A stretch of 64,000 nt of DNA from Paraburkholderia sp. (GCF_028283785.1 NZ_JAPWKB010000014.1:372001-436000); one strand, 5' to 3'; shown: positions 9,460 to 24,439, counted from the first letter of the stretch. Program-made: numbers and translations. Notes: generated from the sequence alone by a model not told the origin.

Positions 9460-9999
9460 ATGCATCCGAACCACCCTGCACGACAACTCGACATCATCCC
9501 GCACGACCAGCTGTCCGACCGCTTGCCCGCACGCGTGGCCGACACCGTGACGCCGCACGAAGTCGTCGTGTTTGCCGTCACCGACGACGCATCCGACACC
9601 GCCGCGTTCAGCGAACGCTACGGCTTCGGCCTCGAAGACTGCGCGAACACCATCGTGCTGCGTTACAAAAAGGAAGGCGCGGAGCATTATGCGGCGGTCG
9701 TATCGCTCGGCTCGCTGCGGCTCGACATCAACGGCGCGGTGAAGGCGCAGCTCGGCGCGCAGCGACTGTCGTTTGCGAAACGCGAAGACGCGGTCGAACA
9801 CACGGGGATGGAATTCGGCGGCATCACCGCGTTCGGCATTCCGGACGGCTGGCGCATTCTGGTCGATAGCGCGGTGATGGAACGCGCGCAGGTCGTGATG
9901 GGCGCGGGCGTGCGCGAAGCGAAACTGCTGTTGTCGCCCGCCGTGCTGCAACGCCTGCCGGGCTGCGAAGTCGCGCCGCTGACGCTGGCCGTCCAGTAA
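9460..9999 (+). CDS. YbaK/EbsC-type aminoacyl-tRNA deacylase-like protein
   Basis: The 179-residue protein resembles the YbaK/prolyl-tRNA synthetase-associated editing fold, whose members hydrolyse mischarged tRNAs such as Cys-tRNA(Pro). Typical features seen are the central segment around DINGAVKAQLGAQRLSFAKRED (residues 88-109), the glycine-rich GMEFGGITAFGIPDGW (about 116-131) and the terminal hydrophobic strand with VMGAGVREAKLLL. It is cytoplasmic and slightly longer at the N-terminus than E. coli YbaK. It stands alone between a divergent small gene and a kinase gene. The family is fairly clear; the exact tRNA substrate is not. Confidence 0.75.
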   Translation: MHPNHPARQLDIIPHDQLSDRLPARVADTVTPHEVVVFAVTDDASDTAAFSERYGFGLEDCANTIVLRYKKEGAEHYAAVVSLGSLRLDINGAVKAQLGAQRLSFAKREDAVEHTGMEFGGITAFGIPDGWRILVDSAVMERAQVVMGAGVREAKLLLSPAVLQRLPGCEVAPLTLAVQ

Positions 10000-10135
10000 G
10001 CGCGGCACGGCCACCGGCCGCGCGCATCGAAATAAATACGCGAACATCACCGGTCAGGCACGCGATCTGCTGACCGGGCTCGGTTGCACGCGCGCTCGAT
10101 GCGGCGTCGGCCGTAGGAAGGACAACAAACAGGGG

Positions 10136-15097
<4,962 letters not shown>

Positions 15098-15125
15098 CCG
15101 GCTTTACGCAGTGCATCCGGTTGGT

Positions 15126-16307
15126 TTAGCGCTCCGACCACGCCGGATCGCGTTCGCTTGCAAACGCATTGCTGGTTGCAGGCGCAACGTTTCGCGCAGC
15201 ACTCGGCGACGGCGGGACGGCCTTCGCCGAGCCTCGGGATTTCAGCCTGAGAATCGGCGCTTCGATCAGTCGCCATGACAGCATCGCGATGCCCAGCGAC
15301 ACGAAGAACGACAGCGCAATGCCGATCCCGTGCGCCCACACGGGCACATGTCCGCCGAACAGCGCATTCACACGCCGCGTACGGGTCGGATCGGGAATCA
15401 GGTTGTGATACAGATAGAAGCCGTAGCTGATACGGCCGAGTCCCGCGAGCCAGCGCATCTCCAGAAAGCCGATCACGGTCGCGCTGCTACAGCATGCAAT
15501 CGAGCAGACCAAGGCGGCGATAGACGCGCCGTAGGTCGCGCATACGGCCGTATAAAACAGCGCATTGTCGAGCGTGCTCCATACGGGTTCCAGCGCGCCG
15601 AACGCCAGTACGCAAGCCGCCAGCGCAAATACCGTGGACGGACGCGCAAGCGCGATATGAAGCCGGGTCTGTTCGTTGCCGATCAGCAGACCGCCTGCGC
15701 CGCCTAGCGCGAGCAGCCAGAAATTCGTCAGCGGACTCGTATAGACCGTGATTTCGGGCCAATGCGCGGCGCGCATCGCAAACACCGATGCAAGCCCGAT
15801 TGCCACGATCAGACCGCACACCACGCGATGCCAGCGCATTGCCACCACCAGCAGCAACGGCGCGAACACCAGATAGAACTGCTCTTCGATCGCGAGACTC
15901 CACAGATGCGAGTAGCGTCCCGGCCAGTAATGCAACACCGACCCGATCCAGATATTCGACAGGTAAGCGAAATGAAACGGCATGCCGCTCGCAAGCTCGG
16001 GACTGGCGAATCCGAAAGCCATCAGCGCGCACATCACGATCAGCATCAGGTAGTAGATCGGAAAGATGCGCAGCGTGCGGCGGAACAGAAAGCGCTTGAG
16101 TTCGATCCAGAACGTGCTGCCCGCGCGTTCGATTCTCGCGCGTTGCGACGACAGGATACGGATGATCAGAAAGCCGCTCAGCGCAAAGAAAATCCATACG
16201 CCGAGATGCCCGATCTCGCCGACATCGTCGAACAGACGGTGCTGAAGAAACACCATCAATACAGCGATGGCGCGCAAGCCGTCGAAGCCTGAGATTCGTT
16301 TGTTCAT
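15126..16307 (-). CDS. Acyltransferase family 3 membrane protein
   Basis: A 393-residue integral membrane acyltransferase (Acyl_transf_3/OafA type), which typically O-acetylates or succinylates cell-surface sugars. The start MNKRISGFDGLRAIAVLMVF contains the family hallmark F-D-G-L-R-A, followed by the usual His in FLQHRLF, the R-x-x-R-I-x-P block (RRTLRIFPIYY) and around ten hydrophobic segments. The frame stays open to 16586, but the hallmark at the N-terminus fixes ATG 16305-16307. It is convergent with the hybrid kinase gene (28-base gap). No glycan-synthesis genes are near, so the acceptor is unknown. The region upstream is A-rich and may hold its promoter. Confidence 0.88.
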   Translation of the reverse strand: MNKRISGFDGLRAIAVLMVFLQHRLFDDVGEIGHLGVWIFFALSGFLIIRILSSQRARIERAGSTFWIELKRFLFRRTLRIFPIYYLMLIVMCALMAFGFASPELASGMPFHFAYLSNIWIGSVLHYWPGRYSHLWSLAIEEQFYLVFAPLLLVVAMRWHRVVCGLIVAIGLASVFAMRAAHWPEITVYTSPLTNFWLLALGGAGGLLIGNEQTRLHIALARPSTVFALAACVLAFGALEPVWSTLDNALFYTAVCATYGASIAALVCSIACCSSATVIGFLEMRWLAGLGRISYGFYLYHNLIPDPTRTRRVNALFGGHVPVWAHGIGIALSFFVSLGIAMLSWRLIEAPILRLKSRGSAKAVPPSPSAARNVAPATSNAFASERDPAWSER

Positions 16308-16735
16308 CGTGCCTGATATCCCACGCCGGCGCGCATCGACGCCGCGATTGATTGCGTAGCGGAGACCGGGCGCGTGACGACAGGAAGCGTCGGATCGACG
16401 CCTGGGCGTGCTGCTGAACAGACGCCGGGCCGGTAGGTTCCGCTGCTGATGAATGGCGGCCGTCGTGTCGATTGGCGAGCTGGCGCTACGACGCGACGGG
16501 CGGGTGTGAATCAAGCCTACGAGAAAAAAAATGCGAAAAAAATCGCGAAGTGTGGATTGATCTATTTTTATTGCGCACGACGGCACACCACTCGCATTAC
16601 ATCGCGTAAACCGCTTGAATTGCGGGTCGAAATTACTGGCGAGAGAAGTGCGCGCGTCAGATATTGCCGGTGATTAGCGATCCGATATAAACGTCGGCTC
16701 GAATGCGGGATCGCACCGGTTGCGGTACAAAATGC
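16308..16735. other. 428-base intergenic region with phased A-tracts
   Basis: No convincing gene. It contains A8 at 16524-16531 and A7 at 16536-16542, one helical turn apart, and a T5 tract near 16564. This is markedly AT-richer than the surroundings and is a likely bent-DNA or UP-element region upstream of the acyltransferase gene. The right half (16640-16735) precedes the stop of the MocA-like gene and shows nothing definite. Confidence 0.45.
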
Positions 16736-17323
16736 TTACACGTGGCGAAGGTCGTCGGGTGTATCGACGTCGCGAATGATGCCTGGATCGTCGACATCGA
16801 TGCGGGTCACGCGATGCGATGCAAACAATGCGCGTGCGCCCGTATCGCCGTCGAGCGACAGCAATGCGTCCCGATGCTCGACACCGAAGCCGACCGGATG
16901 GCCGCGCTGACCCTGATAAAACGGCGCGACGATCGACGCACCTTCATCGAGCGTGCGCGCGACGGCTTCGATTGTGGGCAATGCGATACGCGGCATATCC
17001 GCCAGCGCAACGATCCAGCCCTCGGCGTCGGCGCTGGCGTGAATGCCGGCAGCGAGCGTTGCGCCCATCCCGCGTTCGGCGTCGGCGGCGAACATCACGT
17101 CGCAGCCAGCATCGTTCAGTTCGCGGGCAAGCAGTTCGGAGCCGGGCCGCACGATCGCGACCACACGCGTGACCACCTGTAGCAAACGTTGTGCGGATTC
17201 ATGCGCGAGCGGCATGCCGTCGGGCAGCCGTGCAAGGAGCTTGTTGTGAATGCCCGACGGGTCGAAGCGCGAGCCGTAGCCGGCGGCGAGCAACACGCCG
17301 GTTGCGAGCGAGGCATAGGCCAT
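16736..17323 (-). CDS. MocA/MobA-like nucleotidyltransferase (molybdenum cofactor)
   Basis: A protein of about 195 residues of the NTP-transferase family that attaches CMP or GMP to molybdopterin. The N-terminal nucleotide loop LLAAGYGSRF is the MocA-type form of the family signature, and the DMPR segment (VALADMPRIA) matches the metal-binding aspartate. It is the last gene of the pao operon (141 bases after paoC, with a hairpin between), which fits a role in making molybdopterin cytosine dinucleotide for the PaoC subunit. The start could also be ATG 17333-17335 (four residues longer); no good ribosome site favours either. Confidence 0.82.
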   Translation of the reverse strand: MAYASLATGVLLAAGYGSRFDPSGIHNKLLARLPDGMPLAHESAQRLLQVVTRVVAIVRPGSELLARELNDAGCDVMFAADAERGMGATLAAGIHASADAEGWIVALADMPRIALPTIEAVARTLDEGASIVAPFYQGQRGHPVGFGVEHRDALLSLDGDTGARALFASHRVTRIDVDDPGIIRDVDTPDDLRHV

Positions 17324-17403
17324 GACGGGCACCATGAAGAGGGGAATGCGCCGATTGTGCGGTGCAATCACACAGCGCGCAAGCGTCAATCCGCACGGCG
17401 CAT

Positions 17404-17422
17404 GCATGCGTTGTGCGCATGC
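17404..17422. repeat. GCATGC-type hairpin between paoC and the MocA-like gene
   Basis: GCATGCG (17404-17410), loop TTGTG, CGCATGC (17416-17422): a perfect 7-bp stem in the gap between two operon genes. Similar GCATGC-rich palindromes occur at 21709-21730 and 61593-61611. It may attenuate or stabilise the message; no T-run follows. Confidence 0.5.
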
Positions 17423-17464
17423 AGCGTCGTGTGCCTCGACAGGGTCCGCGATGACTTCGCCGGT

Positions 17465-19690
17465 TCAGGTGCGCATCACCTTGTCCAGCGTGATGGGCAG
17501 ATCGCGCACGCGCACGCCGGTTGCGTGATACACCGCATTTGCAATCGCCGCCGATACGCCGGTAATTCCGATCTCGCCGATTCCCCTGACGCCCAGTGGA
17601 TTGATATGAGGATCGGGGCGATCGATAAACGTGATGTCGAGCGCGCCGATGTCCGCATTCACCGGCACGTGATACTCGGCAAGATTGGCGTTGGTAAAGC
17701 GGCCGTAGTGCGGGTCGAGCACCGTCTCTTCCTGCATCGCCGCACCGATCCCCCACACGATTCCGCCGATCATCTGGCTATGCGCGGTCTTTCGGTTCAG
17801 CACGCGACCGACATCGTAGACACCCACCACGCGCGCGACGCGAATCGTGCCGAGGTCCGCATCGACGTGCACCTCCACGAACACCGCGCCGAACGAGTGA
17901 AACGCGTACTGCTGTTTCTCCGCGCCGGGTTTGACGGTCGCGACGACTTCGATCGGCTTGCCGCCCGCGCGCGCCAGAATCGCGCCGGTCGGATCGCGTC
18001 GCGACGGATCGGTGCGACTGACCACCCAGCCGTTTTCGACGGTTACGTCGTCGATGGCGGTGCCGTGGATCGGCGACGCCGCATCGGCCAGCGCCAGCGC
18101 GATCAACTGGTTGCGCGCTTGCAGACAGGCTTCGCGCACGGCCGGCGAAACGCTCGCGGCAGACTGCGAGCCGCCCGATACCGGCGCCTTGGGTAACGAC
18201 GAATCGCCCAGCGCGAAGTGGATGTTTTCCGGCGCGAAACCGAGCGCGTCGGCGGCGACTTGGGTCATCACCGTGTACGTACCGGTGCCGAGATCCTGAG
18301 TGCCCGACGCGACCATCGCCGTGCCGTCCGGCTGGATTCGCGCGAGCGCCGCCGCTTCGCTGCGGTTCGCCGGATACGTCGCGGTCGCCATGCCCATGCC
18401 GATCAACGTGTGGCCGTCGCGCATCGAACGCGGCGTCGCGCTGCGCTTCGACCAGCCGAATTTTTCCGCACCGATGGCATAGCAGTCGCGCAAGGATTTG
18501 CCCGAAAACGGCCTGTGCTCCTGCGGCTCTTCTTCCGCATAATTCTTGATGCGCAGCGCGAGCGGGTCCATCTTCAGCGCCCACGCAAGCTCGTCCATTG
18601 CCGACTCCAGCGCGAACGAACCGGTCGTTTCGCCGGGCGCGCGCATGAAAGTCGGCGTGCCCAGATTCAACTGTACGAGTCGATGCGACGTCACCTGATT
18701 GGGCACGGCATACGACATCCGCGTCACCATGCAGCAGGTCTCCGTCCAGTCCTCGATCATCGACGTGTTCGAGAAACTGTCGTGCCGCATCGCCGTGAGC
18801 GTGCCGTCGTGCTTCGCCGCGAGCGTGAAATGCTGTTCGGTATGCGGCCGGCTGCCGACCGGGCCGAACATTTGCGGACGTTCGAGCGCGATCCGCACCG
18901 GACGCCCGACCTGTTTCGCAGCCATCGCGCACAGCACGACGTGCGACCACGCCGAGCCTTTGCAACCGAATCCGCCACCGACAAACGGCGAGATCACGCG
19001 AACATTGTCCGGGTCGATGCCGAGCGTTTTGGACACGGCGGTCCGGGTGCCGGTCACGCCTTGCGTCGAGTCGTACAACGTCAGTTGCGGGCCGTCCCAC
19101 TGCGCCATCGTCGCGTGCGGTTCCATCGGATTGTGATGCTCGATCGGCGTGGTGTAGACCGCGTCGATGCGCACCGGGCCGTCGGCGAGACCTGCTGCGA
19201 AGTCGCCGCGCGTGGTGTCGGTTTGACGCCCTTGCGGTTTGTCGGGCGCATGCGCATTCGCTTTGGCGCGGGTGAAATCGAGCGTTGCCGCCGTGTCGCG
19301 ATAGACGATCCGCAACTGATGCGCGGCGTCGGTCGCGTGTTCGAGCGTGTCGGCGATCACCACCGCGACCGGCTCGTTGTTGTAGTGGACTTCGTTGTCC
19401 TGCAGCAGCGACAGGTGGCGGCCCGCGGGCGGCGCGAGTGCGGGCCGTCCGCCGTTCGGCAGACGCGGCGCGTTCTGATACGTCATCACCAGCAACACGC
19501 CCGGTAGCGATTGCGCGCGGCCAGCATCGATCGACGCGATGCTTCCGCGCGCAATCGTGCTCGTCACGATGACGCCATGCGCGAGCCGCGCGCCGGGGAA
19601 TTCCGCCGCGTAGCGGGCCTCGCCGGTGACTTTCATCAGACCGTCGATGCGGTCGAGCGGCTGGCCGACCAGCGGTTCGTTCATCTTCAT
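17465..19690 (-). CDS. paoC: Aldehyde oxidoreductase, molybdopterin-binding subunit PaoC
   Basis: The 741-residue large subunit of a xanthine-oxidase-family enzyme, homologous to E. coli PaoC (YagR), which oxidises aromatic aldehydes to acids in the periplasm. The N-terminus MNEPLVGQPLDRIDGLMKVTGEARYAAE is typical, the molybdenum-site segments GGGFGCKG and FMRAPGE are present, and the catalytic glutamate lies in GVRGIGEIG near residue 706. It has no signal peptide of its own and would be co-exported with the Tat-bearing small subunit. It overlaps paoB by four bases. The cofactor type (MCD) is inferred from the family and from the following MocA-like gene. Confidence 0.93.
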   Translation of the reverse strand: MKMNEPLVGQPLDRIDGLMKVTGEARYAAEFPGARLAHGVIVTSTIARGSIASIDAGRAQSLPGVLLVMTYQNAPRLPNGGRPALAPPAGRHLSLLQDNEVHYNNEPVAVVIADTLEHATDAAHQLRIVYRDTAATLDFTRAKANAHAPDKPQGRQTDTTRGDFAAGLADGPVRIDAVYTTPIEHHNPMEPHATMAQWDGPQLTLYDSTQGVTGTRTAVSKTLGIDPDNVRVISPFVGGGFGCKGSAWSHVVLCAMAAKQVGRPVRIALERPQMFGPVGSRPHTEQHFTLAAKHDGTLTAMRHDSFSNTSMIEDWTETCCMVTRMSYAVPNQVTSHRLVQLNLGTPTFMRAPGETTGSFALESAMDELAWALKMDPLALRIKNYAEEEPQEHRPFSGKSLRDCYAIGAEKFGWSKRSATPRSMRDGHTLIGMGMATATYPANRSEAAALARIQPDGTAMVASGTQDLGTGTYTVMTQVAADALGFAPENIHFALGDSSLPKAPVSGGSQSAASVSPAVREACLQARNQLIALALADAASPIHGTAIDDVTVENGWVVSRTDPSRRDPTGAILARAGGKPIEVVATVKPGAEKQQYAFHSFGAVFVEVHVDADLGTIRVARVVGVYDVGRVLNRKTAHSQMIGGIVWGIGAAMQEETVLDPHYGRFTNANLAEYHVPVNADIGALDITFIDRPDPHINPLGVRGIGEIGITGVSAAIANAVYHATGVRVRDLPITLDKVMRT

Positions 19691-20688
19691 GCGACACCTC
19701 CGGTCCCGCCTGCGGCCAGATTCACCGCGCGCACGATGGCGCGTTGCGCGAGCTGCACCTTGAATGCGTTGTCATGCTGGGGCCGCGCGTCGCGCAACGC
19801 CGCTGCGGCTGCGCGGTTCAACGCGGCGTCGGTCAACGGCTGGCCGCTGAGCATCTGTTCGGCGACGCTCGCGCGCCACGGTTTGTGCGCAACCCCGCCC
19901 AATGCGATGCGCGCCTGTCTGATGGTGCGGCCATCGAGTTGCAAAGCAGCCGCGACCGACACCAGCGCAAACGCATAGCTCGCGCGATCGCGTACTTTCA
20001 GATAGTGCGCGTGATCGCCGAATAGCGGCGGCGGCAGATCGACTGCGGTGATCAGTTCGCCGGGCAGCAGCGTCGTGTCGGTATCGGGACGATCTTCCGG
20101 CAAACGATGAAACGCGGCGAATGGCACGACCCGTTCGCCGCGCGGTCCGACGACCCGCACGACCGCGTCGAGCGCGGCCAGCGCCACGCTCATGTCGGAC
20201 GGATTCACCGCGATGCATTGCGCGCTCGCGCCGAGAATCGCATGCGTGCGGTTATGGCCTTCGATGGCCGCGCAGCCGCTGCCCGGCGTGCGCTTGTTGC
20301 ATCGATCGAACGCGATATCGTAAAAGTACGGGCAACGTGTGCGTTGCATCAGATTGCCGCCGACAGTCGCCATGTTTCGCAATTGCGCGGATGCACCGGC
20401 AAGCAATGCTTGCGACAGCAACGGATACTGCGTGCGGATCGCCATGTGATTCGCGGCGTCGCTATTGCGCACCAGCGCGCCGATCCGAAGCCCGCCGTCC
20501 GGCAAGCTCGCGACGGTATCGAGTCCGCCGATATGCGTGATATCCACCAGCCGCATCGGCCGTGCGACACCGCCTTTCATCAGATCCAGCAGATTGGTGC
20601 CGCCGCCGATATACATCGTGCCGGGTTGTTGCGCGGCGCGCAGCGCGCTCGCGACGTCGCCCGCGCGTTCATAGGAAATCGCTTCCAT
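19687..20688 (-). CDS. paoB: Aldehyde oxidoreductase, FAD-binding subunit PaoB
   Basis: The 333-residue FAD subunit of the periplasmic aldehyde oxidoreductase. The FAD loops IGGGTNLLDLMKGG (27-40) and ATVGGNLMQR (107-116) are intact. Cys119, Cys130 and Cys139 (in RCPYFYDIAFDRC and GSGC) match the extra insertion that carries a [4Fe-4S] cluster in E. coli PaoB and is absent from ordinary xanthine dehydrogenases, which supports the Pao assignment. The start is ATG 20686-20688, 12 bases after the paoA stop; the stop overlaps paoC. Electron flow should run PaoC (Mo) to PaoA (2Fe-2S) to PaoB (FAD). Confidence 0.93.
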   Translation of the reverse strand: MEAISYERAGDVASALRAAQQPGTMYIGGGTNLLDLMKGGVARPMRLVDITHIGGLDTVASLPDGGLRIGALVRNSDAANHMAIRTQYPLLSQALLAGASAQLRNMATVGGNLMQRTRCPYFYDIAFDRCNKRTPGSGCAAIEGHNRTHAILGASAQCIAVNPSDMSVALAALDAVVRVVGPRGERVVPFAAFHRLPEDRPDTDTTLLPGELITAVDLPPPLFGDHAHYLKVRDRASYAFALVSVAAALQLDGRTIRQARIALGGVAHKPWRASVAEQMLSGQPLTDAALNRAAAAALRDARPQHDNAFKVQLAQRAIVRAVNLAAGGTGGVA

Positions 20689-20700
20689 GCCGGGCCTCCG

Positions 20701-21429
<729 letters not shown>

Positions 21430-21741
21430 GACGTTCTGCTCGCTCCGTGAAAGGTCGTTGCAGGCTGCGCGTACTGTCGGGACGAATGGGGAAGGCGAAC
21501 GGCGCAGCGATATCGATGCGTCCAGCAATTTAAGTGCCTTGTTTACACGCGTTGCAGTGCGTTATGGCGCTGCGGGTCGGGCGCACTGACGACGACAAGC
21601 AATATAAACACGCGCCGCGGCCGCGCACGGTCGCAATCGCGAAAGACTGTGTTGTGTGGAATGCGGGGAGTGGGATGGGTTCGCATGCGTGTGGCGCATG
21701 CGTGCAACGGGGCATGCATGCGCATGCCCCGCGTACCGGCT
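21430..21741. other. 312-base intergenic region: pao promoter side and pyrB 3' end
   Basis: No gene. The left part (21530-21610) is the likely promoter region of paoABC on the minus strand. The right part (21680-21730) is rich in GCATGC words and contains the perfect hairpin listed separately. I see no clear regulator site. Confidence 0.4.
21709..21730 (-). terminator. Perfect GCATGC hairpin after pyrB
   Basis: GGGGCATGC (21709-21717), loop ATGC, GCATGCCCC (21722-21730): a 9-bp perfect stem 12 bases downstream of the pyrB stop. No T-run follows on the minus strand, so it may be a processing barrier or a repeat element rather than a classical terminator. Confidence 0.5.
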
Positions 21742-23031
21742 TCAGTCGATGCCGTGAAATACCGCGTCGTCCGGACCGAGATACGCAGGCGGACGCCACG
21801 CGGCATCGCGCATCGAATGCTGGACCAGCCGTTCGACGCCGAGCAGTACCGCGAAGATCGCCATCCGGATCGGGATGCCGTTGTCGGTTTGACGGAAGAT
21901 CGCGAGTCGCGAATCGTGATTCAGATCGACGCTCAGATCGTTCGCGCCGGGCCGGCTGTCGCGCGGCAACGGATGCATGATCAGCGTGTCGATGCCGCAG
22001 GCGGTATCGACCAGCGCCTGATTGATCTGGAAGTCGGGCGTATAGCCTTCGAACGATTCGTCGGTAAAGCGCTCTTTCTGGATGCGCGTTGCGTACACGA
22101 CGTCTGCGCCGCGCAAGCCTTGCGAGAGGTCGTGGGTCTGCTCGATCACGTGGTCGTTACGCGAAATCTGCTCGATGATGTAGCTCGGCATTTCGAGCAT
22201 CGGCGGCGAGATCAATGTGAACTTGATGCCGCGATACAGCGCGAGCAGTTTCACCAGCGAGTGCACCGTGCGCCCATATTTCAGGTCGCCGACCAGTGCG
22301 ATATGTGCGCCGTCCACGATTTTCCCCAGCCGCGAAAACTCGCGCTGGATCGTGTACAGGTCGAGTAGCGCCTGGCTCGGATGTTCGCCGGGACCGTCGC
22401 CGCCGTTGATCACCGGCACGTTGGTCGCCCGCGCGAATTCCGCGACCGAGCCCTGGTCCGGATGACGGATCACGAGTGCGTCGACGTAGCCGCTCATCAC
22501 GCGGCTGGTGTCGTAGATCGACTCGCCCTTCGCCATTGATGAAAACGTGAAGCCGGTGGTGTCGCACACCGAGCCGCCGAGACGGCAGAACGCCGCGCCG
22601 AAGCTGACGCGGGTTCGCGTGCTGGCTTCGAAGAACAGGTTGCCGAGCACCGCGCCTTCGAGCACGCGCGAGATTTTCCGGCGTCGTGCGATGGGCTGCA
22701 TGATGTCCGCGACGCGAAACAGCGCTTCCACCGATTCCCGCGAGAACTGATCCACCGAAACCAGCTGCGGCTTGCCTTCATACAGCATCTGACTCGCCAG
22801 CGACTGCGAATCTACGCTTTGCGTATAGTTGTCGCGCGGTTCGGCTTGCACGATCTCCGACACGAAGCGCTCGACGATCTCCGGCATGGCCCGCGATTCC
22901 TGCGAATCGTCAGGTAAAAGCCAGGTGTCGAGTGCCCGGCGAGAGACGCCGATACGGGTCGCGAACGCGTCGCGCGTCATGTTCATGCGGCGCATCGCGT
23001 CGCGGAGGAAGGCTTGTTGCGGAACGCTCAT
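21742..23031 (-). CDS. pyrB: Aspartate carbamoyltransferase with N-terminal helix-turn-helix extension
   Basis: A 429-residue ATCase, about 120 residues longer than the E. coli catalytic chain. It should condense carbamoyl phosphate and aspartate in pyrimidine synthesis. The catalytic core has STRT (137-140), GGDGPGEHPSQALLDLYT and MHPLPRDS. Residues 1-62 are extra: the segment from about 12 to 40 (MNMTRDAFATRIGVSRRALDTWL) reads like a Cro/CI-type helix-turn-helix. Start ATG 23029-23031 has AGGTGG five bases upstream; a GTG nine bases earlier is in frame. No pyrI regulatory chain or pyrC-like partner adjoins it. Whether the head binds DNA or mediates assembly is unknown. It is divergent from dapA. 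Confidence 0.9.
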   Translation of the reverse strand: MSVPQQAFLRDAMRRMNMTRDAFATRIGVSRRALDTWLLPDDSQESRAMPEIVERFVSEIVQAEPRDNYTQSVDSQSLASQMLYEGKPQLVSVDQFSRESVEALFRVADIMQPIARRRKISRVLEGAVLGNLFFEASTRTRVSFGAAFCRLGGSVCDTTGFTFSSMAKGESIYDTSRVMSGYVDALVIRHPDQGSVAEFARATNVPVINGGDGPGEHPSQALLDLYTIQREFSRLGKIVDGAHIALVGDLKYGRTVHSLVKLLALYRGIKFTLISPPMLEMPSYIIEQISRNDHVIEQTHDLSQGLRGADVVYATRIQKERFTDESFEGYTPDFQINQALVDTACGIDTLIMHPLPRDSRPGANDLSVDLNHDSRLAIFRQTDNGIPIRMAIFAVLLGVERLVQHSMRDAAWRPPAYLGPDDAVFHGID

Positions 23032-23497
23032 CCGGGCCACCTGTTGTCTTGTTAAATGTACGCGGTGCGTATATTAGTTCGGCGCTGGATGAAGTCAAGA
23101 TATTTCGCGTTTTGCGCAGGTTCGGGCGCGTCGTGACGTGGGCTCGTTGCGTGGTCTGTCACCAATGGTTTGCGGAAACGTTGCAAACGCGGCTAGACTA
23201 ATGGGCATGCAAAACGGCCAAACGTCCTCGAATCGTCCGCTGCGCGTCGTCCTGACGACCGCCGCCGACGCACGTCGGGACGCGGCGGTTCGTGTCGTTG
23301 CCGGTTTCGAACCCGCGTACACGACCGGTTCCACGCCCGTTTTCGCTAAAGCCAAAAAACAGCCGCTCATCTGACCGGAGCTTGCTGTTCCGTCAGATGT
23401 GCGACGGAGCAGCCGGTCACAGTCCTCTTCGACTTCCCTGATTTGCTTGTCCTGCGCACCGCTGACGGTCCGATACGGTCGCGTTAGAGGTGAAGTC
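23032..23497. other. 466-base divergent region between pyrB and dapA
   Basis: No gene I would defend. AT-rich words near 23053-23082 could be the pyrB promoter. A 56-codon frame from ATG 23206 to 23374 lacks a ribosome site and family resemblance and is listed under rejected. The dapA ribosome site AGAGGTG lies at 23485-23492. Confidence 0.4.
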
Positions 23498-24355
23498 ATG
23501 TCTATTTTTTCGGGTATCTGGGTGCCGTTGGTGACGCCGTTTGCCGATGGTGTCGTCGATCACGCGGCGTTGCGCGGACTGGTGCGGCTGTATCGCGACG
23601 CCGGTGTGTCCGGGCTGGTGGCGCTCGGCACGACCGGCGAACCGGCGTCGCTCGACGAAACCGAACAGCGCGCGGTGCTCGCGACCGTGCTCGCCGAGGC
23701 GGGCGCGCTGCCGGTTGTCGCCGGCGTGTCCGGCAACAACACCGCGAGCCTGCTCGCGCGGATCGCGGAACTCAACACGCTGCCGGTGGCGGGCGTGCTG
23801 GTGTCCGCGCCGTACTACATCCGGCCGTCGCAAGCGGGGATGATTGCCCATTTCACCGCGCTCGCCGACGCCAGCACGCGGCCCGTCGTCCTCTACGACA
23901 TTCCGTACCGGACCGGCGTGCGGCTCGAACTCGACACGCTGCTGACGCTGGCCGCGCATCCGCGTATCGAGGCCATCAAGGATTGCGCCGGTTCGCTCGA
24001 CACGACGCTCGCGCTGATTCAGGACGGCCGACTCCAGGTGCTCGCCGGTGACGATATCAATCTGTTCAACACGCTGTGTCTGGGTGGCAGCGGCGCGATC
24101 GCCGCGTCGGCGCATCTGTGGCCGGAGCGGTTCGTGGCGGTGTATCGCGCGTTGCAGGCCGGTCGGCTGGCCGACGCGCGGACCATGTTCTACACGCTCG
24201 TGCCGCTGATTCATGCGCTGACGTCGGAGCCGAATCCTGCGCCGGTGAAGGCGGCGCTCGCCGCGCAAGGGGCCTTGCACAACGCGCTGCGCGCCCCGTT
24301 GACGCCCGCGTCCGAAGCGCTGGCGTTGCGTTTGCGCGAGATGCTGGCGGCTTGA
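23498..24355 (+). CDS. dapA: Dihydrodipicolinate synthase family protein
   Basis: A 285-residue class I aldolase-fold enzyme that matches 4-hydroxy-tetrahydrodipicolinate synthase, which condenses pyruvate with aspartate semialdehyde for lysine and peptidoglycan synthesis. Every key residue stands at the E. coli position: Thr45/Thr46 (GTTGEP), Tyr107, Tyr133 (YDIPYRTG) and the Schiff-base Lys161 (EAIKDCAG). It is a few residues shorter than usual. Start ATG 23498 has AGAGGTG upstream; an upstream frame to 23399 is not conserved. It stands alone. A paralogous carbon-catabolic aldolase of the same fold cannot be excluded, but the residue set favours DapA activity. Confidence 0.8.
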   Translation: MSIFSGIWVPLVTPFADGVVDHAALRGLVRLYRDAGVSGLVALGTTGEPASLDETEQRAVLATVLAEAGALPVVAGVSGNNTASLLARIAELNTLPVAGVLVSAPYYIRPSQAGMIAHFTALADASTRPVVLYDIPYRTGVRLELDTLLTLAAHPRIEAIKDCAGSLDTTLALIQDGRLQVLAGDDINLFNTLCLGGSGAIAASAHLWPERFVAVYRALQAGRLADARTMFYTLVPLIHALTSEPNPAPVKAALAAQGALHNALRAPLTPASEALALRLREMLAA

Positions 24356-24416
24356 TTCAAGCGTCGATCACGCTTGATCCGGGGTCGCTTCCGACCTGAC
24401 CGACTTTGGCTGGACG

Positions 24417-24439
24417 CGGATTCATCGGTGATGAATCCG
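24417..24439 (+). terminator. Inverted repeat downstream of dapA
   Basis: CGGATTCATC (24417-24426), loop GGT, GATGAATCCG (24430-24439): a perfect 10-bp stem about 60 bases after the dapA stop. No T-run follows immediately. It could be a terminator, or an operator for the downstream peptidase-bactofilin operon. Confidence 0.45.

Noticed and set aside
9259..10050. Upstream extension of the small minus-strand gene
   Set aside because: It is the reverse-strand shadow of the YbaK-like gene and lacks a conserved start.
23330..23370. tRNA-like TTCGAA word
   Set aside because: No cloverleaf can be folded around it; no other tRNA signals were seen in the window.
23206..23374. Possible 56-codon gene in the pyrB-dapA gap
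   Set aside because: No ribosome site, no family resemblance, and the opposite strand is open as well, as expected by chance in high-GC DNA.
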